A stretch of DNA of 64,000 bases from Streptomyces endophytica (GTDB taxonomy: Bacteria > Actinomycetota > Actinomycetes > Streptomycetales > Streptomycetaceae), in NCBI RefSeq assembly GCF_026153355.1, contig NZ_CP110636.1, forward strand, positions 3,720,001 to 3,784,000. Reading direction: 5' to 3'. The notes under the pieces were generated by a model. That model saw only the letters and a list, made by a program, of their open reading frames with translations. It was not told the DNA's origin and ran no database searches. Positions 51,037-60,873 of the stretch are shown piece by piece. Both the position numbers and the translations under genes were made by a program. How positions within the stretch are numbered: position 1 is the stretch's first letter; each line of letters opens with the position of its first letter.

Positions 51037-51692
51037 ACCGGCCCGCACGGGGCGCCGAGGCGGTGGCCGGGGCGGGGCCGGACCCGGTGGCACCGGAGCG
51101 CCGCGGCCGGCCGCGCAGCGCCGCGGCCGACTCCGCCATCATCGAGGCCGTGCTCCGCCTGATCGAGAACGGGGCGTCCATAGGCGAGCTGTCCATGGAG
51201 GGGATCGCCCGCGAGGCCGGGGTCGGCAAGGCCACGGTCTACCGCCGCTGGTCCGGCAAGGACGCCCTGATGCTGGACGTCATGCGGTCCCTGGACGCCC
51301 CGCTCCCGCCGCTCGACGGCGCCTCGGTCCGCGACGACCTGGTCTCCCTGCTGGAATTCCTCCGCCGCCGCGGCCTGGCCAAACGGGACTCCGCGCTGCT
51401 GCGCACCGTCGTCAGCCACGTCCACGCGCACCCCGAGCTGTGGGACGAGTACCACCGCACCGTCGTCCGGGCCCGCAACGAGGCGCTGCTCGCCGTGCTC
51501 CGCCGCGGGATGGCCAACGGCGAGATCCGCACCGACCGCCCCGCCGACGCCCTCGCCGACCTCTTCGTCGGCCCGCTGCTGGCCCGGGCCGTGCTGCACC
51601 AGTGGAAGGACCTCCCCGAGGGGCTGGCCGAGGACATCGTCGACACGGTCCTCGACGGCGTACGGCCCCGCCCCCAGGCCGCGGCGGGCTGA
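51033..51692 (+). CDS. TetR/AcrR family regulator, paired with the DHA2 pump
   Basis: About 219 residues. HTH at ~37-80 (AIIEAVLRLIENGASIGELS, MEGIAREAGVGKATVYRRWS). The ligand domain is TetR_C-like with WDEYHRTVVRARNEALLAVL. It probably represses its own operon through the palindrome at 49369-49387. Confidence 0.93.
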   Translation: MNRPARGAEAVAGAGPDPVAPERRGRPRSAAADSAIIEAVLRLIENGASIGELSMEGIAREAGVGKATVYRRWSGKDALMLDVMRSLDAPLPPLDGASVRDDLVSLLEFLRRRGLAKRDSALLRTVVSHVHAHPELWDEYHRTVVRARNEALLAVLRRGMANGEIRTDRPADALADLFVGPLLARAVLHQWKDLPEGLAEDIVDTVLDGVRPRPQAAAG

Positions 51693-51765
51693 GTGGCCGC
51701 CGGCCGCCCGGGCCCGGGAACCCCGCGCCGTATGACCGGACCGTGCCCGTTCTGTCACAGCCGTT

Positions 51766-51782
51766 GTCACGGACCCCGTGAC
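51766..51782. promoter_or_regulatory. GTCACGG palindrome, operator or terminator
   Basis: GTCACGG, ACC, CCGTGAC form an exact 7-bp dyad 74 bp after the tetR stop and 147 bp before the EEP gene. Too short for a strong terminator; its role is open. Confidence 0.4.
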
Positions 51783-51928
51783 CGGAACCCCACCCCGCAA
51801 CACCGCCGTCCTCACCACCGAAGAGCGCGGCACGGCCGGGCGCGAATCTAAGAAACCGCATTACGGCCATCACCTAGGGTCGGTGATCACGGGTGACAGC
51901 ACCGGAGCAAGGCAGTGAGGACGGCGGC

Positions 51929-52948
51929 ATGACGCAGGCATACATGACGGAGCCGGAGCAGGGGCGGGGGTCCGCAGGGGCCGGTTCCCGGGCCGGACGC
52001 CTGCGGAACTGGTGGCGTCCCGACGGGATGTGGCGGCGCGGCATCGTGCTCGCGGTGCTGGCCGTCGTGCTCGGGCTGCTGATGATCCTGCACGCCCGGG
52101 TGCCCAACGACGTGGGGAACCTGGGCAGCCTGCTGGAGACCTTCCTGCCGTGGCTCGGCCTGGCCATCCCGCTGCTGCTGCTCGCCGCGGTCCTGCGCCG
52201 CTCCGCGACCGCCCTGATCGCGCTGGTCCTGCCGGTCTTCGTCTGGGTCAACCTGTTCGCCGGGCAGGTCACGGACAAGGCCGGCACCGGCGGCAACGTC
52301 ACCGTCGTCACCCACAACGTCAACGCCGACAACCCCGATCCGGCGGCCACCGCCCGGGACATCGTGCACTCCGGCGCGGACGTCGTCGCCCTGGAGGAGC
52401 TGACCGGCGACGCCCTGCCCACGTACCGGAAGGGGCTGGCGAAGGCGTACCCGTACCACACCGTGCAGGGCACGGTCGGTCTGTGGAGCAAGCTGCCGCT
52501 GAGCGACACCAGGCCGGTGGACATCAAGATGGGCTGGACCCGCGCGCTGCGCGCCACCGTCACCGCCACCGACGGCCGGCAGTTCGGGGTCTACGTCGCC
52601 CACCTGCCGTCGGTCCGGGTCAAGGTCGAGGCCGGCTTCACCGCCAACCAGCGCGACGGCAGCGCCGAGGCGCTGGGCGAGGCGATCGCCGCCGACCCGG
52701 TCAAGAAGGTCATGCTGCTCGGCGACCTGAACGGCACCATGAACGACCGCTCGCTGGCCCCGGTCACCTCGCAGATGCGCTCCGCCCAGGGCGCCGCGGG
52801 CGACGGCTTCGGCTTCAGCTGGCCGGCCGGCTTCCCGATGGCCCGGATCGACCAGATCATGATGAAGGGCATGGACCCGGTCAAGGCGTGGGTGATGCCC
52901 TCGACCGGCAGTGACCACCTCCCGGTCGCCGCCTCGATCAAGGTCTGA
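51929..52948 (+). CDS. membrane-anchored endonuclease/exonuclease/phosphatase (EEP) domain protein
   Basis: About 339 residues. Three hydrophobic segments lie within residues ~35-120 (IVLAVLAVVLGLLMIL, FLPWLGLAIPLLLLAAVL, TALIALVLPVFVWVNLFAG). The EEP domain follows outside the membrane: VTHNVNADNPD, ALEELTGD, LLGDLNGTMND and GSDHLPVAASI carry the metal and catalytic residues. Such proteins act as phosphodiesterases or nucleases on the outer face; substrate unknown. ATG 51929 follows GAGGACGG. Confidence 0.9.
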   Translation: MTQAYMTEPEQGRGSAGAGSRAGRLRNWWRPDGMWRRGIVLAVLAVVLGLLMILHARVPNDVGNLGSLLETFLPWLGLAIPLLLLAAVLRRSATALIALVLPVFVWVNLFAGQVTDKAGTGGNVTVVTHNVNADNPDPAATARDIVHSGADVVALEELTGDALPTYRKGLAKAYPYHTVQGTVGLWSKLPLSDTRPVDIKMGWTRALRATVTATDGRQFGVYVAHLPSVRVKVEAGFTANQRDGSAEALGEAIAADPVKKVMLLGDLNGTMNDRSLAPVTSQMRSAQGAAGDGFGFSWPAGFPMARIDQIMMKGMDPVKAWVMPSTGSDHLPVAASIKV

Positions 52949-53037
52949 CGCAGCCCCGTAACGTCCCGTTCCCCCGCTGGAATACTGGACCTGGGAGACT
53001 TTGTTCCGTAAGAGAACTTAAGAGACCGTGGGAGTCC

Positions 53038-53068
53038 CGTGCGTCCTGCCGGCCCGGCAGGACGCACG
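53038..53068. repeat. 15-bp perfect hairpin in the leader of an MFS gene
   Basis: CGTGCGTCCTGCCGG (53038-53052) and CCGGCAGGACGCACG (53054-53068) are exact inverted repeats separated by one C. They lie 49 bp before the MFS start and 90 bp after the EEP stop, so they may terminate the EEP transcript or fold in the MFS leader. Confidence 0.75.
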
Positions 53069-53116
53069 TCCACGTCTCCGCTCGCACGCACGGAACGCGT
53101 CCCCGAAAGGTTTTCC

Positions 53117-54343
53117 ATGCCCTTGGCTCTGCTCGCACTCGCGATCTCGGCCTTCGGTATCGGCACCACGGAATTCGTGATGATGGGCCTGCTGCCCAAC
53201 GTCGCGGACGACCTGGGCACCTCGGTGCCCACCGCCGGCTACCTCGTCTCCGCCTACGCCCTCGGCGTCGTCATCGGCGCCCCGCTGCTGACCGCCCTCG
53301 GGTCCCGCATCCCCCGCAAGCGGATGCTCGTCCTGCTCATGGCGGTCTTCACGGTCGGCAACCTGGCCTCCGCCCTCGCCCCGAACTTCGGGCTGCTGAT
53401 CGCCGGCCGGCTGCTGGCCGGCCTCCCGCACGGCGCCTTCTTCGGTGTCGGCGCGGTGGTCGCCGCCCGGCTCGTCCGCGAGGGCCGCCAGGCCCGCGCG
53501 GTCGCCACCATGTTCCTCGGCCTGACCATCGCCAACATCGTCGGCGTGCCCGCCGCCACCCTGCTCGGCCAGCGGCTCGGCTGGCGCGCCACCTTCCTCA
53601 TCGTGGCCGCCATCGGACTGGTCGCCATGGCCGCGCTGGCCCGGCTGATCCCGCCGCTGCCCGCCGAGGAACGCACCGGCCTGGCCCGCGAACTGCGCGC
53701 CCTGGGCAACCGTCAGGTGCTCCTCGGCCTGCTGACCACGGTCTTCGGCTTCGCCGGCATCTTCGCCGTCTACAGCTACCTCGCGTCGATGATGACCGAG
53801 GTCACCGGCCTCGCCGAGGGCTCGGTCCCGCTCGTGCTCGCGCTCTTCGGCATCGGCATGACCCTCGGCGCGCTGGCCGCCGGCCCGCTCACCGACCGAG
53901 CGCTGCGCCCCACCCTCTACGGCTCGCTGGCGGGGCTGGCCCTGGTCCTGGCGGCCCTGCACTTCACCGCCCCGGTGGCCTGGGCCGCCATGGTCACCGT
54001 CGTCCTCGTCGGCGCGATCGGCTTCCTGACCACCACGCCCCTGCAGATGCTGGTCATGAACAAGGCCCACCAGGCCCCCACCCTGGCCGCCGCCTCCAAC
54101 CAGTCCGCCTTCAACCTCGCCAACGCGGGCGGCGCCTGGGTCGGCGGGCTGGCCCTCTCGGCCGGCTGGGGCTGGACCTCCCCGGCCCTGGTCGGCGCCG
54201 TCCTGGCCGCCCTCGGCCTGGCCGTCGCGGTGACCGCCGGCCTGCTGGACCGGACCCCGCACGACCCCTCGCGCATCGTGGCCCGCAGCGACGACGCCCC
54301 GGCCCCGGCCGAGGCGGGTGCCCGGACCGGCGGCGGGTCGTAA
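53117..54343 (+). CDS. DHA1-family MFS transporter (AraJ/chloramphenicol-exporter-like)
   Basis: About 408 residues with twelve membrane segments. Diagnostic IGTTEFVMMGLLPNVADDL in helix 1 and LPHGAFFGVGAVVAARLV in helix 4 place it with AraJ/CmlR/YdhP-type exporters. ATG 53117 has AAAGG 6 bases upstream. Exported compound unknown. Confidence 0.93.
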   Translation: MPLALLALAISAFGIGTTEFVMMGLLPNVADDLGTSVPTAGYLVSAYALGVVIGAPLLTALGSRIPRKRMLVLLMAVFTVGNLASALAPNFGLLIAGRLLAGLPHGAFFGVGAVVAARLVREGRQARAVATMFLGLTIANIVGVPAATLLGQRLGWRATFLIVAAIGLVAMAALARLIPPLPAEERTGLARELRALGNRQVLLGLLTTVFGFAGIFAVYSYLASMMTEVTGLAEGSVPLVLALFGIGMTLGALAAGPLTDRALRPTLYGSLAGLALVLAALHFTAPVAWAAMVTVVLVGAIGFLTTTPLQMLVMNKAHQAPTLAAASNQSAFNLANAGGAWVGGLALSAGWGWTSPALVGAVLAALGLAVAVTAGLLDRTPHDPSRIVARSDDAPAPAEAGARTGGGS

Positions 54344-54384
54344 CCGGCCGGCCGGATGGGGGTGACCGGCCGCCGCGAGGGCCC

Positions 54385-56139
54385 TCAGCGGCCCTCGCGC
54401 CAGTGGTTGGTGATCGGCAGCCGGCGGTCCTTGCCGAAGCCCTTCGCGGAGATCTTGGGGCCCGGCGGGTACTGCCGGCGCTTGTACTCGGCGTGGTCGA
54501 CCATCCGCAGGACGCGGGTGACCAGCGCGGCGTCATAGCCCTGGGCGACGATGTCGGCGTGGCCGCGGTCCCGGTCGACGTAGAGCTCCAGGATGCCGTC
54601 CAGGACGTCGTAGTCGGGCAGCGAATCGGTGTCGACCTGCCCGGGGCGGAGCTCCGCGCTCGGCGGCTTGGTGAGGGTGTGTTCCGGGATCGGCGGGGTC
54701 CGGCCGCGGTCCGCGGCGGCCTGGTTGCGCCAGCGGGCCAGCTCGTAGACCACGGACTTGTAGACGTCCTTGATGGGGCCGTAGCCGCCCACCGAGTCCC
54801 CGTAGAGCGTCGAATAGCCGCACGCCAGCTCGGACTTGTTGCCGGGGGCGAGGACCAGGTGGCCCTCCTGGTTGGAGATCCCCATCAGGGTCGTGCCGCG
54901 CAGCCGCGACTGGAGGTTCTCCTCCGCGAGACCGGTGAGCCCGAGCGAGTCCATGTAGGCGTCGAACATCGGCCCGATCGGGACGGTACGGAACGCCAGG
55001 CCGGTCCGCCGGGCGAGTTCGGCCGCGTCGGTCAGCGAGTGCTCGGAGGAGTAGCGCGAGGGCATCGCCACCGCGTGGACGTGCGCGGCACCCAGCGCGT
55101 CACAGGCGATCGTGGCGACGAGCGCCGAGTCGATGCCCCCGGAGAGACCGACCACGACACTGCGGAAGCCGTTCTTGGCCACGTACGCGCGCAGGCCGAC
55201 GACCAGCGCGGTGTAGATCTCCTCCAGGTCGACGAGGCGTTCGGCCTGCCCGCCGGGGCTCTCCGGCGGGTACGCCGGCAGCGGGTCGGCGGAGAGCACG
55301 AGGTGGTCGACGCGCAGCCCGTCGTCCAGGACGCCCGCCGGCGGCTCCGGCGCCGCCGCGGGCAGGTCCAGGTCGACCAGCACACAGCCCTCCGCGAACT
55401 GCGGTGCCCGCGCGATCACGCCGCCGTCCTTGTCCACCACGATCGAGTCGCCGTCGAAGACCAGCTCGTCCTGGGCGCCGATCATGGCGAGGTAGGCCGT
55501 GGCGCAGCCGGCCTCCTGCGCCCGCTTGCTGACCAGCTCCAGACGGGTGTCGTCCTTGTCCCGCTCGTACGGCGAGGCGTTGATGGACAGCAGCAGCCCG
55601 GCCCCCGCGCTGCGGGTCGCCGGCACCCGGCCGCCGTCCTGCCACAGGTCCTCGCAGATGGCCAGCGCGATGTCGATGCCGTGCAGCCGGACGACGGGCA
55701 GCGTGTCGCCGGGCACGAAGTAGCGGAACTCGTCGAAGACGCCGTAGTTCGGCAGGTGGTGCTTGGCGAAGGAGAGCGCGACCGTGCCGCGGTGCAGCAC
55801 CGCGGCGGCGTTCTGCGGGGCACCGGCCGGGCGTCCGTAGCGCGGCCGGTCCTGCTCGCAGCGGTCGAGGTAGCCGACGACGACGGGGAGTTCGCCCAGG
55901 CCCTTGTCGGCCAGCCGGCCGGCCAGTGTCCGCAGCGCGGCCCGGCTCGCCTCGACGAACGACGGGCGCAGCGCGAGGTCCTCGACGGGATAGCCGGTGA
56001 GCGCCATCTCGGGGAACGCGACGAGATGGGCGCCCTGGTCGGCGGAGTGCCGGGTCCAGCGCAGGATCGTCTCGGCGTTCTGCGCGAGGTCGCCGACGCA
56101 GGAATCGATCTGATTGAGGGCGAGGCGGAGTTGAGGCAC
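54385..56139 (-). CDS. nadE: glutamine-dependent NAD+ synthetase
   Basis: About 584 residues. The N-terminal nitrilase-type glutaminase has the E/K/C set in FPEMALTGYP, FAKHHLPNYGVFDEFRYF and LAICEDLWQDGG. The C-terminal synthetase has the PP-loop VGLSGGIDSALVAT, with further blocks PGNKSELACGYSTLYGD and KRRQYPPGPKIS. It converts deamido-NAD+ to NAD+ with ATP and glutamine. GTG 56139 starts right at PQLRLALNQID; the open frame upstream to 56169 is not conserved. Confidence 0.97.
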   Translation of the reverse strand: MPQLRLALNQIDSCVGDLAQNAETILRWTRHSADQGAHLVAFPEMALTGYPVEDLALRPSFVEASRAALRTLAGRLADKGLGELPVVVGYLDRCEQDRPRYGRPAGAPQNAAAVLHRGTVALSFAKHHLPNYGVFDEFRYFVPGDTLPVVRLHGIDIALAICEDLWQDGGRVPATRSAGAGLLLSINASPYERDKDDTRLELVSKRAQEAGCATAYLAMIGAQDELVFDGDSIVVDKDGGVIARAPQFAEGCVLVDLDLPAAAPEPPAGVLDDGLRVDHLVLSADPLPAYPPESPGGQAERLVDLEEIYTALVVGLRAYVAKNGFRSVVVGLSGGIDSALVATIACDALGAAHVHAVAMPSRYSSEHSLTDAAELARRTGLAFRTVPIGPMFDAYMDSLGLTGLAEENLQSRLRGTTLMGISNQEGHLVLAPGNKSELACGYSTLYGDSVGGYGPIKDVYKSVVYELARWRNQAAADRGRTPPIPEHTLTKPPSAELRPGQVDTDSLPDYDVLDGILELYVDRDRGHADIVAQGYDAALVTRVLRMVDHAEYKRRQYPPGPKISAKGFGKDRRLPITNHWREGR

Positions 56140-56226
56140 CCCGCCAGTGTAATCGTCTCTCTGACGCAATATGGGGCGGAGGGCGGGATACGGCGGCGCG
56201 GGAGGGGTCGGGAGAGGCGGACGGCG

Positions 56227-56268
56227 ACGGCCGGGCCGGCGTCCGGGGGAGGGCGCCGGCCCGGCCGT
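56227..56268. terminator. 15-bp perfect stem after the multicopper oxidase gene
   Basis: ACGGCCGGGCCGGCG (56227-56241) pairs with CGCCGGCCCGGCCGT (56254-56268), 12-base loop, just downstream of the oxidase stop (56276, minus strand). Confidence 0.85.
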
Positions 56269-56275
56269 GCGCGCC

Positions 56276-58314
56276 CTACGAGCGGTAGCCCAGGATCGTC
56301 ATCATCCCCGACTCCGAGTGGTAGATGTTGTGGCAGTGGACCATCCACAGCCCCGGGTTGTCGGCGTCGAAATCGACCGCGTGCTGCCGCCCCGGCAGCA
56401 CGATCGTGGTGTCCTTCCGGGGCCCGCCGTGCGGCAGCGCGAAGGTGTGCCCGTGCAGATGCATCGGGTGCCACATCCGGGTGTGGTTGCGGAAGACGAT
56501 CCGCACCCGCTCACCGGACCGCACGGGATAGCGCTGGTACGGGGAGTACGCCCGGCCGTTGATCGCCCAGTTGTACCGGGCCATGTTGCCGGTGAGGGTC
56601 ATGTCGATGACGCGGTCGGGGCGGCGCGCGGAGAGCCGTACGGACCCGGCCGCCTTGAGGCGGTCCGCGGTCATCAGCTTGCCGCGCAGCTCCCCGGGCC
56701 GGTCGGACGGGCCGGGCGTGGCGCCGCTGGCGGTCCGCAGCACCGCCATCGCGGAACGGTTCCGCTTGCCCTCGGCGAGCGCGGTCAGCGGGAAGGCGCC
56801 GTCCTTGGCGGTCACCAGGACGTCGTAGCGCTCGCCCACGCCGAGCAGCAGCGCGTCCGTCTTGGCGTGCCGTACGGGGTAGCCGTCGGTGTGGGTCACG
56901 GTCATCCGGTGGCCGCCGAGCGCGACCCGGTACGACGTGTCCCCGCCCGCGTTGATGATCCGGATCCGGATCCGGTCGCCGGGGCGGGCGCGGAAGGTGT
57001 GCGGATGCCCGGCGGTACGGCCGTTGATGAGGTGGAGCGGATGGTCCACCGAGCCCGGCTCGCCCCAGAGTTGCCGCCGGCGGAACGGCCGCCGCGACGA
57101 GCCGTGACCGTGGTCGCCCTTGCCGTGCCCGTGCCGGTGTCCACGTCCGTCGTGCTCGTCGTGCTCGTCGTGTCCGTCGTGCTCGTCGTGCCCGCGCCCG
57201 TGCCGGGTGGCGGTGCCGCCACCGCCCTTCCCGTCGTCCCCCATGTCCATGTTCATGCCCATGCCGCCCATGTGGCCCATGCCCCCGCCGTGCCGGCCCG
57301 CGCGCTTCAGGAATCCGGCCAGGAGCGCGTCCGGGGTGTGGCCGTCGATCCCGTCGAGCCAGTCGTCGATCAGGACGACCCACTCCCGGTCGTACGAGAG
57401 CGGCTCCCGGGGGTCCTCGACGATCAGCGGCGCGTACAGCCCCCGGTCCAGCTGCACGCCGACGTGCGGGTGCATCCAGTGCGTGCCGGGGTCGGTGACC
57501 TTGAAGTGGTAGTCGAAGGAGCCGCCGGGCCGGACGGCCCGCTGAGTGAGGTCCGGGACGCCGTCCATGTCGTTGCGCACGTGGAGGCCGTGCCAGTGGA
57601 CGGTGGTGGACTGCGGCAGGTGGTTGTGGAGGGTCAGCGCGATCCGCTCGCCCGCGGTGACCCGGATCTCCTTGCCCGGCAGCTCGTCGCCGTACGCCCA
57701 GGTCCGGACGGTCCGGCCGCCGCCCAGTTCGAGCCGGGTCGGGGCGGCGGTCAGGGTGAAGTGCCGGACGGGTCCCGAGCCGCGCTTGCGCTCGCACTCG
57801 GCCACCTCGGGGCCGTCCGGGGCGACATAGCCGCGCGGGGGTCTCCCCCCGGAACCACCGCCACCGTGGGAGCCGTGCCTGCCATGGGAATCGTGGGAAC
57901 CGTGCCCGTCATGGTGCTTGTGGGTGCCATGGGGCGCCGGGCTGCCGGCCGCTCCGTGCGAGCCATGTGAGCCGTGCGAGCCGTGGGAGGTGCGCGGGCC
58001 GGGGGACTCGTGGGGGCGGCCGGAGGGTGGGAGCCGTACAGGCCTGCCGTGACGTCCGGTCCGGAGCCGGTGTTCGACGTGCCGCAGGCGGCGAGCAGCC
58101 CGCTGCCGGCGACCGCGGCCCCGGCACCGAGCAGGGCACGCCGCGAGGGCGTCCGCGGGCCGGCCGGCCGGACGTCACCCGGCGCATCGGACCGGCCTTC
58201 CGGCCGGCCTTCCGGCCGGTCTTCCGGCCGTACGTCCGAGGGGCCTTCCGACGGGCGTTCCGACGGGTCACTGGACGGGTCATCGTGCAGGGCAGGGCGC
58301 TGCGAATCGCGCAT
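56276..58314 (-). pseudogene. multicopper oxidase with His-rich segments, one -1 frameshift near the N-terminus
   Basis: The reading from ATG 58314 gives an Arg/Glu/Pro-repeat leader, a twin-arginine lipoprotein-like signal (SRRALLGAGAAVAGSGLLAA, C) and GLYGSHPP. One base in the run 58025-58031 is missing, after which the other frame continues SGRPHESPGPRTSHGSHGSH, a His-rich linker, and then the oxidase. Copper sites are complete: HWHGLH, HWMHPHVG, HPMHLHGHTF and HCHNIYHSESGMM. A second His/Asp-rich insert (HDEHDGHDEHDEHDG) lies mid-protein. Restored length is about 680 residues. It probably oxidises Cu+ or phenolics outside the cell. Whether the shift is real or a read error is unresolved. 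Confidence 0.85.
58188..58235. repeat. 12-bp tandem repeat in the oxidase leader
   Basis: TTCCGGCCGGCC / TTCCGGCCGGTC units repeat about four times and encode EGRPEGRPEGR-like sequence ahead of the Tat signal on the minus strand. Confidence 0.65.
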
Positions 58315-58781
58315 GGAAGAGAGCACCTCGAAACGGTGTCGGTGTGAGCAAGGTCGGCTGCAAGTCGGCTGACGGGGCTTTCGTCGCGGACTCCCGGGGA
58401 CGTCGGTGGCGGGGCGCGCTACCGGGCGCGCGGCACCGACGTGGGGGCGAGGAGCAGGGGGCGCGGCGGCGCGGATATCGGCCACCGGCCGGGCAGCAGA
58501 CCCGCGCGTATCGTCCCCGTGCACCGCGGCAACCGGCCGCACCGCGCGGCGGCGGCCGTGCCCTGTGCACGCATCGCGGACCTCCCGACGAGGACGGCGG
58601 ACACCGGAGGGAGCCGCCGGTTGGCACCCTACCCCCGAGGGGTATCACCCTCCACCGGAGCGCCGCCGAACGGGGCGTCGCCCGCCTATCCTTGGCCTTC
58701 CCGCCCCACCGGCGGGCCCCGGGCACCTCCGGCGCGGCCGGGATCCCCCGTACGGCCGGCCGGGTCCGCCCGAGCACCTGG

Positions 58782-59615
58782 ATGTCCGTGACCGGTACCC
58801 GTCGTCCCGCCGCAGCCGCTGCCGTGCGCCGCCGCCGGGTGGCCGCCGCCGTGCTGCTGCTCGGCGCCGCGGCCTACACCGCGTGGGTCCTGGAGCTGGT
58901 ACTCGCCACCGGCCTCGATCCGGTGCGCGCCTACGTCAGCGAACTCGCCGCCGCCGACCAGCCGCTCGGCGGCCTCTTCCGCGCCACGGACCTGGCCGCC
59001 GGCCTGCTGGTACTGGCCGGCGCGCTGACCGCGATGACGGCGCCGGCGGGAAGGGCATCCGCGGTGACGACATCCGCGGTGACGACATCCGCCGCGACAG
59101 CACCCCTGGCGACAGCGCCCGCGCCGGTGGCCGCCCGGACCGCCAAGGCCGGCTGGGTCGCGCTCGCCGTCTTCGGGGCCGCCACCGCCGTCGACTCCCG
59201 GCTCCCGCTGAGCTGCGCCCCCACCAGCGACCCGGTCTGCGCGGCCCGGGAGACCGCTGGCCTGGTGCCGGCCACCCACACCGCACACGCCGTCAGCAGC
59301 ACCTGCGCGATGCTCGGCGCCCTCGCCGCGCTGGTCCTGCTGACCGCCGCCGCCCGGCGCCACGACCGCCGGGCGCCGCTCGCCCGTTACGGGCCCTGGC
59401 TGGTGCTGGCCGAACTGGCCGCCACGTGCTGGACGCTGGCCTCCGTCGCGGCCTTCTCCGCGGGCCGGGGCACCTGGGCCCTCGGCGCCGGCCAGCGGCT
59501 CCAGGTCCTGCTGGTCGCCCTCTATCTGGCGCTGCTCGCCCTCCACCTGGCCCGGCCGGACCGGGCGGCCCGTACCGAACCCGTCACCGAGGCGAAGGAG
59601 ATCCCCCACCGATGA
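58782..59615 (+). CDS. DUF998-like membrane protein
   Basis: About 277 residues, six to seven hydrophobic segments (AAAVLLLGAAAYTAWVLELV, TDLAAGLLVLAGALTAM, WVALAVFGAATAVDS, LVPATHTAHAVSSTCAMLG). The YVSELAAADQPLGGLFRATD and CAPTSDPVC patterns fit the DUF998 group. A Thr/Ala/Ser-rich loop (residues ~85-115, AVTTSAVTTSAATAP) is a small in-frame repeat. ATG 58782 chosen. The stop overlaps the hydrolase start (ATGA). Confidence 0.85.
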   Translation: MSVTGTRRPAAAAAVRRRRVAAAVLLLGAAAYTAWVLELVLATGLDPVRAYVSELAAADQPLGGLFRATDLAAGLLVLAGALTAMTAPAGRASAVTTSAVTTSAATAPLATAPAPVAARTAKAGWVALAVFGAATAVDSRLPLSCAPTSDPVCAARETAGLVPATHTAHAVSSTCAMLGALAALVLLTAAARRHDRRAPLARYGPWLVLAELAATCWTLASVAAFSAGRGTWALGAGQRLQVLLVALYLALLALHLARPDRAARTEPVTEAKEIPHR

Positions 59616-60499
59616 GCAGCCAGCGCCTCCCCACCCCCGGCCGGTTCGTGCGCGTCGACGGGGTGCCGCTGCACGTCGTGACGGAGGGCGCCGGACCGCT
59701 CTGCGTGCTCAGCGGCGGCCTCGGCATGGCGTGGTTCGACTGGGACGCGGTCGCCGCGCTGCTCGCCCCCTACCGCACCGTCGTCCGCTTCGACCGCCCC
59801 GGCCTCGGGCTCAGCGCCCAGGCGCCCGCGCCGCCCACCCTGGCCGCCGAGGCGGACCGGATCGCCCGGCTCCTCGACGCGCTCGGCCACGACGGCCCGG
59901 CCACGATCGTCGGCCACTCCCTCGCCGGGTTCCACGCCGAGGCGTTCGCCCGGCTGCACCCGGACCGCTGCGCCGGAGTCGTCCTCGTCGACGGCAGCAT
60001 CGAGGAGGACCCGCGGCCCCTGCTGCCGCGGGCGGTGCGGACGGCCTGGGCGGGCGGGGTGGCCGGGGTGCTGTCCGCGGCCGGTATGCCGCGTGCCCTG
60101 GGCCCGGCCGCCCGTCGCCTGGTGGGCCGCGCCTCGACGGTCGGCAGCCATCCGCCGCACCCCTGGGAGCGGGTCGGCTACCGCACCAGCCGGGTCGCCC
60201 GGGCCTGCGTCCTGGAGAACGCCACCTACCCCTACCAGGCCGCCGAACTCGCCGCGCTGCGCCGGGCCCGCCCGCTGCCACCCGTCCCGGTGACGGTCCT
60301 GGCGGCCTACGACGGCAGCGAGACCGCCGGCCGGCTGCGCTGGCTGGAGCGGCAGCGGGCGCTCGCCGCGGAGCTCGGCGGACGGTTCGCGGTCGCCGCG
60401 CCCGCGGGCCACCTGGTGATGGCCGACGTCCCGGAATCCGTGGCCCGCGCGGTCCTGGACCTCACCGACACCGGCCGGGACGCCACCCCGCTCCGGTAA
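59612..60499 (+). CDS. alpha/beta-fold hydrolase
   Basis: About 295 residues. The nucleophile elbow is IVGHSLAGFHAE, the oxyanion region CVLSGGLGMAWFDW, and the catalytic His is in AAPAGHLVMADVPE. The acid is probably Asp in AAYDGSETAG. Substrate unknown. It is translationally coupled to the DUF998 gene. Confidence 0.92.
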   Translation: MSSQRLPTPGRFVRVDGVPLHVVTEGAGPLCVLSGGLGMAWFDWDAVAALLAPYRTVVRFDRPGLGLSAQAPAPPTLAAEADRIARLLDALGHDGPATIVGHSLAGFHAEAFARLHPDRCAGVVLVDGSIEEDPRPLLPRAVRTAWAGGVAGVLSAAGMPRALGPAARRLVGRASTVGSHPPHPWERVGYRTSRVARACVLENATYPYQAAELAALRRARPLPPVPVTVLAAYDGSETAGRLRWLERQRALAAELGGRFAVAAPAGHLVMADVPESVARAVLDLTDTGRDATPLR

Positions 60500-60873
60500 C
60501 GGGTGCGCCGCCGGCAGCCCGCCCCGCCCCAGCCCTTCCCGTCCCCGTCCGATCACCGCTCGCTCACTGCCCGGTCACCACCCGGAACCGTCGGCGACCG
60601 GCGGGGAACGCCCCGCTCAACGGCTGGTCAACGACCCCTCAGGGCGGCTTCAAGACTGGACCAAGCGGCCCGATTGCCGCCGCCGGCTGCGCTGAGCTTG
60701 CTCGCTGCGGGAAAGGATGCGGGAAGGAAGCGGAGCGGGGGTTACGGGTCGACGGTTCTGGTTCAGGCCAAGGGTGCGTAATGTGACGGTAACCCCCTCA
60801 CGTGATACTGGTTGCCACGCGCGTCGTTCGACGTACGTGGACAGGCCGATTGACCTGCAAGGATTGGTGACCC
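60500..60873. other. intergenic region upstream of glnA2
   Basis: No gene or strong repeat is visible in these 374 bases. GTGACGGTAACCCC near 60784 resembles half of a GlnR box (GTnAC) but the second half is not convincing. GGTGA lies just before the glnA2 start and AAGGA at 60860. Confidence 0.4.

Noticed and set aside
60781..60810. GlnR box upstream of glnA2
   Set aside because: Only one half-site (GTAAC) is convincing; not enough to call an operator.
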